A DNA stretch of 64,000 nt. Source: Fibrella forsythiae. Its GTDB lineage: Bacteria > Bacteroidota > Bacteroidia > Cytophagales > Spirosomataceae. Below, in pieces: positions 8,430-17,992 of this stretch. The stretch is taken from NCBI RefSeq assembly GCF_017353175.1, contig NZ_JAFMYW010000008.1:309904-373903 (forward strand). Reading direction: 5' to 3'. The notes under the pieces are model-generated. The model made no database searches. It was not told the origin of the DNA and was given only the letters and a program-made list of their open reading frames with translations. The translations under genes were made by a program, and so were the position numbers. Every line of letters begins with the position of its first letter. Within the stretch, counting starts at the first letter, position 1.

Positions 8430-11400
8430 ATGAAAAAAACACTACGATCCGATTCGTTCGTGGTCCAGCTTATGCGCATATCCATTACCCAGCTCTTGCT
8501 GCTTATACTGGGGGTGAGTTTTGCTCTGGCACATGATGGACGTGCCCAGGAATTGCTTCACCAGCCCGTATCGATTCAGGTTCATGAGCAAAGCCTGAAG
8601 AAAGTTTTTCAACTGATTGAAAAGCAGACAGCCGTTAAATTTCTGTACCGGGCCGACCTGATTCAGAACAGCCACCCCGTTACGTTATCGGTTACCGGAA
8701 AGTCGCTGAATGAGGTGCTGGAAAGTATTCTACAACCCAATCAGCTGACCTACAACCTCTCTGACCGACAGATCATCCTGTCACGGATCAGCAAGGCGAA
8801 CGTACCCAGGGTGCAGGGCGCGCTGAGCGCACCCACCAGCGAACTGATCGACCAGGTGATCACGGGCAAGGTCACCGACGAAAAAAACGTTGGGCTGCCG
8901 GGGGTGAGCGTCGTGCTCAGAGGCTCAAACCGGGGGGCCACCACCGATGCTAATGGCGTGTATAAACTGACGGTTCCCGACGGTGACAATGTCTTGCTCA
9001 CGTTCTCGTTTGTCGGGTATCAGAGCCAGGAAGTAACGGTTGGCAGCCGAACTACGCTTAATATTTCCATGATTCCCGACGTCAGCGCGCTCGATGAAGT
9101 GGTGGTAATTGGCTACGGTGCCGTTCGCAAAAAAGACCTGACCGGTTCGGTAGTGCAGCTGAAAAGCGAGCAACTGAAAGAAGTACCAACGGCCAACGTA
9201 TTGGAAGCCGCACAAGGTAAAATTGCCGGAGCCGACATTACCCGCAGCAGCGGTCAGGCAGGTGCACGCGTCAACATCTCGATCCGCGGTAACCGCTCAA
9301 TTGGCGGCAACAACTCGCCCCTGATCATTGTAGACGGTATTCAGTACAGCAACCTGGAAGACATCAATGCCAACGACATTGAAACGATGGATGTCTTGAA
9401 AGATGCTTCCTCGATTGCCATTTACGGCTCGCGCGGGGCTAACGGGGTTATCCTGATCACAACCAAGAAAGGCAAGACAGGCAAACCCGATATTTCGTTC
9501 AACGCCTATTCGGGCATATCGCAGGTGACGATGTATCCCAAAGCAATGGACATCAACGCCTTCCGCGATTTCAAACGGGAAGCCTGGCGCGCAGCCGGTG
9601 TCTGGAAAAGCCCTGCCGATGACCCGGCGATCTTTACCAATGTAGCCGAATACAATGCCCTGCAAAACAACATATGGACCGATTATCAGGACGCCCTGAT
9701 TCACAACGGCCTGCAACAGGATTACCAGGTAGGCATCCGGGCAGGTACCGACCGTCTGAAATCGTACGTATCGGTTGATTATTACAACGAGAAAGGCATC
9801 TTGAAACTCGATGAACTGAGCCGGTACACCGGTCGACTGAACGTTGACTACACTATTAACGACTGGATGAAAGTGGGCCTGCAAAGCCAGCTGACCTATT
9901 ACAACCAGAGCGTACGCCGCGACCCGCTCAACCAGGCGAACAAGATCAGTCCGCTGGGTTCGCTGTACGATGCTAATGGTAACTTCAACTACATCATGCT
10001 GGATGGGCAAACGGCCAATCCTCTCTCTGATGAGCAGCCCAACGTGTTTAAAAACCAGGTATTGACCACGCGTATGCTGACCAACGGGTATCTGGAACTC
10101 ACACCGTTTAAAGGCTTCACGGCCCGCACAACGCTGGGGGTTAACCTGGCCTCGGTACGCGATGGAGCCTATTCGTCACCCAAATCAATTGATCGCTCCC
10201 TGACGGGCAAGTCACTGGCCACGTATAATACCAGCAACAGCCGGAGCATCAACTGGGAAAACGTACTGACCTATCAGCGGACTATCGGCCAGCACGCCTT
10301 CACCCTGACGGGTATTGCCAGCTACCTCGACAACTCGTCTGACAATGCCTCGGCCTCGGGCGTGAATCAGTTGTTACCAGCACAGTTGTTCTACTCGATC
10401 GGTAGCGCTACCGAAGAGATCAAAATCAACTCGGCCTACGCCCAGAACGACCTCGTTTCGTTTGCCGGTCGCCTGAACTACAGCTTCCGCGATCGGTATC
10501 TGGTTACGCTGACTGCCCGTGAAGATGGTTCGTCGAAGCTGGCCGTCGGCAACAAATGGACGTTTTTTCCCTCGGCAGCCGTTGCCTGGCGGTTGATTGA
10601 AGAGCCGTTCATGCAGAACATCAAAGGGCTGAGCGATCTGAAAATCCGGGCCAGCTACGGGGTTGCCGGTAATGACCCCTCTGGCCCATACGCCACCCAA
10701 ACCACGCTCACCCGGATTGCCTTCGGGTATGATGAAGTAGCTGCCCCCGCCTATACGTTCTCCCGCAATGTGGGCAACGCGGCCCTGGGCTGGGAACTCT
10801 CGAACACCAAAAACCTGGGTCTCGATATCGGCCTGTTCAACGGTCGGGTCAACGCATCTATCGATTATTATGACACCCGTACCTCTGACCTGCTGCTCGA
10901 CCGGGGCCTTCCGCCAACGACGGGGGTGACCACCGTGAAGCAGAACATTGGCAAAACTCGCAACCGCGGTCTGGAGATGTCGATCGGCACAACCAACATC
11001 AAAACCCAGCAACTAAGCTGGACCAGCAACCTGACCTTCAGCCGCAATAAAGAAGAGATCACCGAACTGGTTACCGGGGGCAACGACATTGGCAATGGCT
11101 GGTTCATCGGGCAACCCATCAGCGTATTCTACGACTACGAAAAGCTGGGCATTTGGCAGACGTCGGAGGCTGACCTGGCGGCTAAACTGTCGCCCACGCA
11201 ACTACCGGGCGAAATAAAGGTGCGCGATCAGAATAACGATGGCAAGATCGACGCCGTTAACGACCGGATCATTCTGGGTACGCCCCGCCCGAAGTGGAGC
11301 GGCGGTTTTGATAACACTATCAAGTACAAAGGGTTCGATCTGAACGTGTTTCTCTACGCACGGGTCGGGCAAACGATCAACTCCGACCGGTCGGCTCGTT

Positions 11401-11741
11401 TCGATCAGCAGGGTGTTGGCAACAGCACCGCCGGCCTGGATTACTGGACCCCTGAAAATCCAACAAACGCCTATCCCCGTCCGAACAAGAATGGTGGCCT
11501 GAAATACCTGTCGACCCTGGGCTATCAGGACGGCACCTATGCCCGGATCAGGAACATTACGCTGGCCTATAACTTGCCGGCAGGGTTACTGCGGTCGAAG
11601 ATTATCCGGAGCGTTCGGCTCTATGCAACAGGTAAGAACCTGTTCACTTTCACCAAGCTGAATTATGACCCGGAGCGGGGTGGTTCCGAGAACTTCCCCA
11701 TGACCAAGCTCTACGTCTTTGGCCTGAACCTTTCTCTCTAA
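8430..11741 (+). CDS. SusC/RagA TonB-dependent outer-membrane transporter with STN domain
   Basis: The 1103-residue protein starts with a signal peptide (hydrophobic about 20-36). It then has an STN signalling domain (about 45-118), a carboxypeptidase-regulatory-like beta domain (about 143-225, GKVTDEKNVGLPGVSVVLRG), a TonB plug (from about 226, DEVVVIGYGAVRKKDLTGSV) and a beta-barrel to the last strand (LYVFGLNLSL). It would import oligosaccharides captured by the SusD partner. The extra STN domain links it to FecR, so transport and gene activation are coupled. SusD follows after 20 bp. The substrate may be a xylan- or arabinan-type glycan, inferred from the GH43 gene nearby. Confidence 0.95.
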   Translation: MKKTLRSDSFVVQLMRISITQLLLLILGVSFALAHDGRAQELLHQPVSIQVHEQSLKKVFQLIEKQTAVKFLYRADLIQNSHPVTLSVTGKSLNEVLESILQPNQLTYNLSDRQIILSRISKANVPRVQGALSAPTSELIDQVITGKVTDEKNVGLPGVSVVLRGSNRGATTDANGVYKLTVPDGDNVLLTFSFVGYQSQEVTVGSRTTLNISMIPDVSALDEVVVIGYGAVRKKDLTGSVVQLKSEQLKEVPTANVLEAAQGKIAGADITRSSGQAGARVNISIRGNRSIGGNNSPLIIVDGIQYSNLEDINANDIETMDVLKDASSIAIYGSRGANGVILITTKKGKTGKPDISFNAYSGISQVTMYPKAMDINAFRDFKREAWRAAGVWKSPADDPAIFTNVAEYNALQNNIWTDYQDALIHNGLQQDYQVGIRAGTDRLKSYVSVDYYNEKGILKLDELSRYTGRLNVDYTINDWMKVGLQSQLTYYNQSVRRDPLNQANKISPLGSLYDANGNFNYIMLDGQTANPLSDEQPNVFKNQVLTTRMLTNGYLELTPFKGFTARTTLGVNLASVRDGAYSSPKSIDRSLTGKSLATYNTSNSRSINWENVLTYQRTIGQHAFTLTGIASYLDNSSDNASASGVNQLLPAQLFYSIGSATEEIKINSAYAQNDLVSFAGRLNYSFRDRYLVTLTAREDGSSKLAVGNKWTFFPSAAVAWRLIEEPFMQNIKGLSDLKIRASYGVAGNDPSGPYATQTTLTRIAFGYDEVAAPAYTFSRNVGNAALGWELSNTKNLGLDIGLFNGRVNASIDYYDTRTSDLLLDRGLPPTTGVTTVKQNIGKTRNRGLEMSIGTTNIKTQQLSWTSNLTFSRNKEEITELVTGGNDIGNGWFIGQPISVFYDYEKLGIWQTSEADLAAKLSPTQLPGEIKVRDQNNDGKIDAVNDRIILGTPRPKWSGGFDNTIKYKGFDLNVFLYARVGQTINSDRSARFDQQGVGNSTAGLDYWTPENPTNAYPRPNKNGGLKYLSTLGYQDGTYARIRNITLAYNLPAGLLRSKIIRSVRLYATGKNLFTFTKLNYDPERGGSENFPMTKLYVFGLNLSL

Positions 11742-11761
11742 CCCCAACGCCTGACTCTATC

Positions 11762-13405
11762 ATGAACGCATTTCTTAAAAAATCGGGGTTGCTGACTTTA
11801 TTGCTGCTGACCCTCGGCGCCTGTAAAGACACGCTGGAAGAATACAACCCCAGCGGCCTGACCGCCGAAACAGTGTACACCACACCCGAGGGCTTCGAAA
11901 CCCTCGTCAATGCTGCCTATACCTACCAACGCTGGTGGTATGGCAAAGAGGAAGGCTACAACATCGCCGAAACCGGCACCGACATCTGGACCAGCGGCTC
12001 AGGCGAGGTGTATCGCGACCTGACCCAGTACCTGAACCTCCAGGGCAGCAACGGCGCGTTGAGCAACGAATGGCGGGAGTTCTACGCTGCTGTCAACCTG
12101 TGCAATGGCGGTATTGCCCGAATCGACAAAGCGGGGCTGTCGGCCACACTACGACCCATCCGCGAAGGCGAATTACGCTTCCTGCGTGCCTTTTATTACT
12201 GGCATATCGTTGAAACCTGGGGCGGTGTTCACTTCACCACGCAGGAGACAAACGGCATTGTGGCTACGGCTAACCGCACACCCGTTGAAACGTTTTACAA
12301 TCAGATTTTTGAGGACCTGAAACTGGCCGTAGCCAACCTGCCCGTTACCCAGCCGCAATACGGCAAAGTAACCAAGGGTGCCGCCCAGGCTTTTCTGGCG
12401 CGGATGTACCTGACGCGGGGACTCTACAAAGAGGCGCTGGATATGGCGCAGGCGGTTATTACCAGCAATACCTACAAGCTGGAAACAAACTACGCCGACC
12501 TCTGGAAAATGAGCAATCTGAAGACGAAGGAAGCCATCTACGTTGTCGATTACTCGACCAACCTGGCGTTGAACGACCTGGCCAACAGCACATTCAACCC
12601 ATACGGACATGGTCGGGGAAGCAACAATGGCCATCTGCTATTCCTGATGAAGTATGATGACCGGCCCGGTATGACCCGCGACATCCTGAACGGACGGCCC
12701 TTTAACCGCTACATGCCTACCCGTTTCCTACTCGACCTGTACAGTGATGATGACGCCCGCTACGAAGGCTCGTTTAACCAGGTGTGGCTGGCTAATTCAA
12801 CGTCACGCCCGGCGGGTATGGCCCTTGGCGACACGGCCGTTTACTGCACAAAAAAGGAGATCCCCGACGCCTTTGAGGCAACCCGAAAATACCAGACCTA
12901 TGACCGTAGCAAAATATACAATGCCAACGGCACCGTGAAAGATAACCTGCGTTACCCCAGCCTGTCGAAGTTCATGGACCCAACACGCGCCAGTTTAAAC
13001 GAAGCCCAGAGTGCCCGCGATGTGTTTGTTATCCGGCTGGCCGAGGTCTACCTGATTGCCGCCGAAGCGCAGCTAAAGCTAGGCAATGCACAGGCTGCTG
13101 CCGACTACGTTAACGTACTGCGTACCCGCGCCGCCAAACCCGGCAAAGCCGCCGCCATGCAAGTAACCGCCGCCCAGATGACAATCGACTTCATGCTCGA
13201 CGAACGCGCTCGCGAACTGGCGGGTGAACAGCTCCGCTGGTTCGATCTGAAACGGACAGGGAAGCTATTGGAACGTATCCGGGCGAACAGCCCCGACAAT
13301 ACGATGAACCTGCAGGATTACCACGTGTTGCGCCCCATTCCACAAACCCAGCTCGACGCCATCACAAACAAGTCGGAATTTACCCAGAATCAGGGGTATC
13401 AATAG
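11762..13405 (+). CDS. SusD/RagB family glycan-binding lipoprotein
   Basis: The 547-residue lipoprotein has a signal with lipobox LGAC (MNAFLKKSGLLTLLLLTLGA, then CKDTLEEYNPSG). The TPR-like helical SusD fold is shown by the N-terminal NAAYTYQRWW region, GELRFLRAFYYWHIVETWGG, the motif AAQAFLARMYLTRGLYKEAL, and the C-terminal DERARELAGEQLRWFDLKRT. It caps the SusC barrel at the cell surface. It is 20 bp from susC and surely co-transcribed. Confidence 0.95.
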   Translation: MNAFLKKSGLLTLLLLTLGACKDTLEEYNPSGLTAETVYTTPEGFETLVNAAYTYQRWWYGKEEGYNIAETGTDIWTSGSGEVYRDLTQYLNLQGSNGALSNEWREFYAAVNLCNGGIARIDKAGLSATLRPIREGELRFLRAFYYWHIVETWGGVHFTTQETNGIVATANRTPVETFYNQIFEDLKLAVANLPVTQPQYGKVTKGAAQAFLARMYLTRGLYKEALDMAQAVITSNTYKLETNYADLWKMSNLKTKEAIYVVDYSTNLALNDLANSTFNPYGHGRGSNNGHLLFLMKYDDRPGMTRDILNGRPFNRYMPTRFLLDLYSDDDARYEGSFNQVWLANSTSRPAGMALGDTAVYCTKKEIPDAFEATRKYQTYDRSKIYNANGTVKDNLRYPSLSKFMDPTRASLNEAQSARDVFVIRLAEVYLIAAEAQLKLGNAQAAADYVNVLRTRAAKPGKAAAMQVTAAQMTIDFMLDERARELAGEQLRWFDLKRTGKLLERIRANSPDNTMNLQDYHVLRPIPQTQLDAITNKSEFTQNQGYQ

Positions 13406-13430
13406 CTGTATCGAGTCTACTACGTATAAC

Positions 13431-13473
13431 CTGGCTTGTCTACACCATTTACTTGCGGGTGTGGACAAGCCAG
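13431..13473 (+). terminator. Terminator after susD
   Basis: Arms 13431-13446 and 13458-13473 pair at 15 of 16 positions with an 11-base loop and a short T-rich tail. It would limit read-through from susCD into the GH43 gene. Confidence 0.7.
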
Positions 13474-13527
13474 TCTATTTTCAATGGATACCTGTCTGAT
13501 ACCTTCATCTCCCGAAATTACACTCCA

Positions 13528-15204
13528 ATGACGTACCCGATCCTTACGCTTATTGCCGCTTTTGCCAGTGTGTCGGCACTGGCCCAACCTACCCGCTTGC
13601 AGCCCGTTGCCCGCCCGGCAGCGGCTCTTTCCAGCGTTTGGGTGTCGGACCTGGGCAATGGCACCTACAAAAACCCGGTGCTGAATGCCGACTATTCAGA
13701 CCCTGACGCCTGCCGGGTAGGCGATGACTTTTATATGGTCGCCTCCAGTTTCGATGCTATTCCCGGCCTTCCCATTCTGCACTCGAAGGATCTGGTGAAC
13801 TGGACGCTCATTGGCCACGCCCTGAAACGGCAGCCACCCATCGAGCATTTCGAGAAAACACAGCACGGCAACGGCGTTTGGGCACCCGCCATCCGCTATC
13901 ATAACAATGAGTTCTACCTATACTACCCCGACCCCGACTTTGGCATTTACCTGACCAAAGCCACCAACCCGGCGGGCCCCTGGTCGGAACCGGTACTGGT
14001 CGAAGGCGGCAAAGGACTGATCGACCCCTGCCCCTTCTGGGACGACAACGGGCAGGTTTATCTGGCACACGGCTGGGCGGGTAGCCGGGCGGGTATCAAA
14101 AGTATTCTGACCATCAAAAAGCTGAGTACCGATGGCCAAAAGGTGCTCGACGAGGGGGTAATCGTGTACGACGGCCACGAAACCGACCCAACCATCGAAG
14201 GCCCCAAGATGTATAAGCGCAACGGCTACTACTACCTGTTTGCGCCCGCCGGTGGCGTATCGACGGGCTGGCAGTTGGTGTTGCGGTCGAAAAACGTGTA
14301 CGGTCCCTACGAACGAAAAGTGGTGATGGATCAGGGCAAAACTCCGATCAATGGGCCGCATCAGGGTGCCTGGGTAACCACCAATCCAGCGAAGGGGAAA
14401 CCAGCCGAAGATTGGTTTCTACATTTTCAGGACAAAGAAGCCTACGGCCGCGTGGTGCATCTGCAACCGATGAAGTGGGTCAACGACTGGCCCGTTATCG
14501 GGGTAGATGCCGACGGCGATGGCAAAGGCGAACCCGTGCTGACCTACCGAAAACCCGCCGTTGGCCGGACGTACCCACTAGCCACTCCGCCCGAATCCGA
14601 TGAGTTCAACGTATCCACGCTGGGATTGCAATGGCAGTGGCAGGCAAATCCAAAAGGCGTGTGGCATACCACCAGCAAGCAGGGCTTTCTGCGGCTCTAT
14701 TCGTACCAGGTGCCCGACGAGGCGAAGAACTATTGGGACGTACCCAACCTGCTGCTACAGAAGTTTCCGTCCGAAACATTTATGGCAACCACCAAATTCA
14801 CGTTTACCCCCAACCCGAAGCTGGTGAATGAAAAAGCAGGGCTACTCATCATGGGTCTGAGCTACGCCAGCCTGTCGCTGAAGAGTCAGAAAGACGGAGT
14901 GTCGCTGGTATATGCTGTCTGTAAAAAAGCGTCGGATGGGAAAGCGGAGAACGAATCGGTGATCACGAACGTACCCAATGGCGCAACGGTCTATGTCCGC
15001 GTGCAGGTATCAGAAGGAGCCAAATGCCAGTTTAGCTATAGCCTCGACGGAACATCGTTCATCAAAGCAGGCGACGTCTTTCAGGCCGAAGTGGGCCGCT
15101 GGATTGGTGCCAAAATGGGCCTTTTCTGTACCCGTGCCACCCAGATCAACGATTCGGGCTACGCCGACTTCGACTGGTTCCGGGTAGAGCCAGTGGCAAA
15201 CTGA
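13528..15204 (+). CDS. Glycoside hydrolase family 43 (xylosidase/arabinofuranosidase-like)
   Basis: From the ATG at 13528 the product is 558 residues with a signal peptide (MTYPILTLIAAFASVSALAQ). An upstream TTG at 13453 lies inside the terminator hairpin and is less likely. The five-bladed GH43 fold shows its catalytic residues: Asp58 in YSDPDACR (base), Asp166 in LIDPCPFWDD (pKa modulator) and Glu224 in IEGPKMYKRNGYYYLFAPAG (acid). The C-terminal part (about 365-555, ESDEFNVSTLGLQWQWQ) is the beta-sandwich often attached to beta-xylosidases of this family. It probably cleaves terminal xylose or arabinose from SusCD-imported material in the periplasm. Confidence 0.92.
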   Translation: MTYPILTLIAAFASVSALAQPTRLQPVARPAAALSSVWVSDLGNGTYKNPVLNADYSDPDACRVGDDFYMVASSFDAIPGLPILHSKDLVNWTLIGHALKRQPPIEHFEKTQHGNGVWAPAIRYHNNEFYLYYPDPDFGIYLTKATNPAGPWSEPVLVEGGKGLIDPCPFWDDNGQVYLAHGWAGSRAGIKSILTIKKLSTDGQKVLDEGVIVYDGHETDPTIEGPKMYKRNGYYYLFAPAGGVSTGWQLVLRSKNVYGPYERKVVMDQGKTPINGPHQGAWVTTNPAKGKPAEDWFLHFQDKEAYGRVVHLQPMKWVNDWPVIGVDADGDGKGEPVLTYRKPAVGRTYPLATPPESDEFNVSTLGLQWQWQANPKGVWHTTSKQGFLRLYSYQVPDEAKNYWDVPNLLLQKFPSETFMATTKFTFTPNPKLVNEKAGLLIMGLSYASLSLKSQKDGVSLVYAVCKKASDGKAENESVITNVPNGATVYVRVQVSEGAKCQFSYSLDGTSFIKAGDVFQAEVGRWIGAKMGLFCTRATQINDSGYADFDWFRVEPVAN

Positions 15205-15327
15205 TGGTCAGGCGGCAACGACAGTAGACTCGGGTTCGGGCTGCCTTAGGCTACTCAGTACCTGACAGGCAACGTTCAGCGGAGCCATCACCTGCTTTCT
15301 ATGTCAACCAACTCACCACGCTGCCTC

Positions 15328-16170
15328 ATGAAATCCCTGATTGCGCTCGTCTGTCTGGGTCTCGTATCGCTACCATCAGCCTCGGCGCAACAACCCCGGA
15401 AACAGGCAAACTGGGTTTCCCTGTTTAACGGAAACGACCTGACCGGCTGGGAAACGTACCTGGATCGGCCGTACACAGCAGACAAGTCAGCGGAAATGAA
15501 GCCGCTGGGCCTGAACAACGACCCATCCCGCGTTTTCTCAGTCGTAACCGTAGACGGCAAGCCTGCCCTGCGCATTTCGGGCGAAACATTTGGCGGCATC
15601 AATACCCTGGCTGACTTCGGCAATTACCACCTTCGGCTGGAATTCAAATGGGGTACGTTGCAATGGCCACCCAAGCTCGGACAGCCCCGCGACAGCGGTC
15701 TGCTTTACCACAGCGTTGGCGAACACGGCACCCCCATGCTCTGGATGGAATCATTCGAATATCAGATTCAGGAGGGCGATACCGGCGATTACTGGGGCGT
15801 CATGAACGTGACGACTGATATTTCAGCCCGTAGGAATGACAAGGGCAAATTCGTGTACCAACCGGGCGCCCCGCTCGTTCGATTTCAGGATCAAACGCCT
15901 AACGGTCGCCAGTGTGTCAAAAATCCGGACGCCGAAAAACCGTCTGGCCAGTGGAACGTAATTGACCTGTACTGCGTGGGCGATACCTGCCTGCATGTGC
16001 TGAACGGTAAAGTCAACATGATGCTGACCCATACCAGTCATCTGGTCAACGGGAAGAGTGAACCATTGACTAAAGGCAAAATCCAGATTCAATCAGAAGG
16101 GGCCGAAGTCTTTTACCGCAACATACAGGTACGTCGTATCAGCGCGTTACCCGCCAACTTGTTGCGGTAA
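15328..16170 (+). CDS. DUF1080 (3-keto-disaccharide hydrolase) family protein
   Basis: From the ATG at 15328 the protein is 280 residues with signal peptide MKSLIALVCLGLVSLPSASA. A start at 15301 would add nine residues. The single concanavalin-like DUF1080 domain is shown by VSLFNGNDLTGWETY, YHLRLEFKWG, DSGLLYHSVGEHGTPMLWM and EYQIQEGDTGDYWG. Family members hydrolyse 3-keto-glycosides made by Gfo/Idh-type oxidoreductases. Three such oxidoreductases are present elsewhere in this window (44583, 57414, 58713). It follows GH43 by 123 bp and probably belongs to the same utilisation locus. Confidence 0.85.
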   Translation: MKSLIALVCLGLVSLPSASAQQPRKQANWVSLFNGNDLTGWETYLDRPYTADKSAEMKPLGLNNDPSRVFSVVTVDGKPALRISGETFGGINTLADFGNYHLRLEFKWGTLQWPPKLGQPRDSGLLYHSVGEHGTPMLWMESFEYQIQEGDTGDYWGVMNVTTDISARRNDKGKFVYQPGAPLVRFQDQTPNGRQCVKNPDAEKPSGQWNVIDLYCVGDTCLHVLNGKVNMMLTHTSHLVNGKSEPLTKGKIQIQSEGAEVFYRNIQVRRISALPANLLR

Positions 16171-16189
16171 GAAACGGTACTGGCTCCAG

Positions 16190-16747
16190 CTACGGCCTGG
16201 TCTTCCGCACCATGCGGCTGATGGATTCGGAGTTGGATAGTTGATCGGCCTCATCAAGCGATACCCAGCGTATACCTTTCACCTCCCGTTTTTCGCCGCT
16301 CAGAGCCTCTTCCCGATTTGCCGTTAACAGAAAACGGATGTCATAATGCAGATGCTCAGGCAGGTCGCCTTTCGCCGGAATCGGGTGAATATCTACATCG
16401 AAAATGGCCGGACTCACCAGTTGTATGTCAGTCAGCAGCGTTTCTTCCTGCGCTTCCCGTAAGGCTACCGCCGCCACGTCCGGGTCACCATCGGCATGAC
16501 CACCGGGCTGAAACCAGCGATCAAGCTTACGATGATGGATCAGCAACACCTGCGGCTCGTTCGACGTCTCGCCAGGTACGTTCTCAGCCGACAGGATCCA
16601 GGCCGAACCGGTGATGTGCCCTTCGAGCAGTGAGCGCTCCAGGCAGTTGGGATTGGCTTCTACAAAGGCAATGGTGCGGGCCGTCATCTCGGCTTCGTTG
16701 TCGTCAGCAGGCTTGTGTTGCTGGAGTAAGGTCAGTAAGGGGGTCAT
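16190..16747 (-). CDS. Nudix hydrolase
   Basis: The 185-residue protein carries a complete Nudix box, GGHADGDPDVAAVALREAQE followed by ET (GX5EX7REUXEEXGU type), at about 82-105. It would hydrolyse a nucleoside-diphosphate-linked substrate with a divalent metal; the substrate is not predictable. The C-terminal part (VKGIRWVSLDEADQL) is usual for the family. It is convergent with the DUF1080 gene, with 19 bp between them and no clear terminator. Confidence 0.9.
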   Translation of the reverse strand: MTPLLTLLQQHKPADDNEAEMTARTIAFVEANPNCLERSLLEGHITGSAWILSAENVPGETSNEPQVLLIHHRKLDRWFQPGGHADGDPDVAAVALREAQEETLLTDIQLVSPAIFDVDIHPIPAKGDLPEHLHYDIRFLLTANREEALSGEKREVKGIRWVSLDEADQLSNSESISRMVRKTRP

Positions 16748-16838
16748 CGTTTGTAATCATCGGCCGGGCGCTACGCCGACTTACGTTTTTTCGAGCTAAT
16801 TTCGTGGCGAAACTAACAGACCAAATACACTCTGTACC

Positions 16839-17738
16839 ATGAAAAAAATGATGCTTTCGGCCGTTGGCCTTGTGCTGGTAGCCCAACTCGCTACTGCTCA
16901 GATCAGAACGCCATCGCCGAGCCCCGGTGCTACCGTAGTACAAACCATCGGTGTTACCGACGTTACCGTGAAATATTCACGCCCCAGCCTGAAAGGTCGC
17001 TCACCCTTTACTGGTGAGTTTGTTCCTGCTGGTAAAGTGTGGCGCACAGGTGCCAACGGTGCCACGGCATTCACCACAACCACCGACATGATGGTGAACG
17101 GCAAAAGCCTCGCCGCGGGTTCATACGCCATCTTATCTATCCCAACGGCTACCGAGTGGACGCTGATCTTTAGCAAAGACATGGCCGTGACCGAGCAGAG
17201 CTATAAGCAGGATCAGGATGTATTGCGCGTAATGCTGACTCCAACGAAAGCGGGCGAAAAATTAGAGACGTTTACCATCGGTTTCAGTAACGTTACCGAC
17301 AGCACCGCCAGCATGGACATCCTGTGGGCCGATGTGAAAGCATCAGCAAATCTGGCCGTGAACACCTCGGCCAACGCTGCCGCTTCGGTTGATAAATCTG
17401 TGGCCGAAAAGCCCGATGATGTAAACACGCTGACCGCCGCTGCCAGCTATAACCTCAGCAAAGGCCGTAATCTGGAGCAGTCGCTCTCGTACGTTGATAA
17501 AGCCATTGCGGCCAAAGAAACCTACCGCAACCTGTGGCTGAAGTCGCAGATTCTAGCCAAAATGGGCAAGTTCAGCGACGCGCTGCCACTGGCCCAGAAA
17601 GCACTGGCGATGGGCGAAACGTCGGGCGATGCATCGTTCTCGTTCTTTAAAGATGCCATTGCTAAGGGCGTAACAGAGTTCCAGTCGAAAATGCCGGTAG
17701 CCATTCCAGCGAAAGGCAAGGGCAAGAAGAAAGCCTAA
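16839..17738 (+). CDS. DUF2911 domain secreted protein
   Basis: The 299-residue product has signal peptide MKKMMLSAVGLVLVAQLATA. A DUF2911 domain follows (about 25-165), with PSPGATVVQTIGVTDVTVKY, GKVWRTGANGATAFTTTTDM and SYAILSIPTATEWTLIFSKD. The C-terminal third (about 190-285) is helical and TPR-like (NLEQSLSYVDKAIAAKETYR). DUF2911 proteins are common in Bacteroidetes and have no known function. The C-terminus is lysine-rich. Confidence 0.88.
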   Translation: MKKMMLSAVGLVLVAQLATAQIRTPSPSPGATVVQTIGVTDVTVKYSRPSLKGRSPFTGEFVPAGKVWRTGANGATAFTTTTDMMVNGKSLAAGSYAILSIPTATEWTLIFSKDMAVTEQSYKQDQDVLRVMLTPTKAGEKLETFTIGFSNVTDSTASMDILWADVKASANLAVNTSANAAASVDKSVAEKPDDVNTLTAAASYNLSKGRNLEQSLSYVDKAIAAKETYRNLWLKSQILAKMGKFSDALPLAQKALAMGETSGDASFSFFKDAIAKGVTEFQSKMPVAIPAKGKGKKKA

Positions 17739-17759
17739 CGTACCCCTGGTATTCTTCGT

Positions 17760-17794
17760 AAAAAGCCCGTCTGCACCATGCTGGCGGGCTTTTT
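17760..17794 (+). terminator. Intrinsic terminator after the DUF2911 gene
   Basis: Arms AAAAAGCCCG (17760-17769) and CGGGCTTTTT (17785-17794) are perfect complements and end in a T run. Confidence 0.88.
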
Positions 17795-17900
17795 AATGGG
17801 CAACGTCCTGCCATCGGAACAGGCTACCCCAAACGGGCGTTTATGCACTAGCAGCAGTCTTCGTTAAGAACATGTTTGGCATTCGGTCTCTCAGACGCTT

Positions 17901-17987
17901 AGCGCTGTAGGGCTGAAGCTCCAGCTTCGGTCGCAAACTCCCAGTACATCATTCCTACCGAAGCTGGAGCTTCGGCACTACAGCGCT
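17901..17987. repeat. 31-bp inverted repeat element upstream of mgtE
   Basis: Arms 17901-17931 and 17957-17987 pair at 29 of 31 positions with a 25-base spacer. Each arm contains a smaller inverted repeat (GAAGCTCCAGCTTC in the left arm). The element ends 5 bases before the mgtE start codon, so its hairpin could mask ribosome binding. Its form is that of an interspersed REP- or MITE-like element. Confidence 0.75.
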
Positions 17988-17992
17988 ACACC

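Noticed and set aside
9297..10010. Long open frame of 237 codons on the minus strand inside susC
   Set aside because: It lies fully within a strongly supported SusC gene, and its composition is that of an antisense shadow with no family pattern.
13453..13527. TTG-started extension of the GH43 gene
   Set aside because: It would begin inside the terminator hairpin after susD and precede a full signal peptide starting at ATG 13528.
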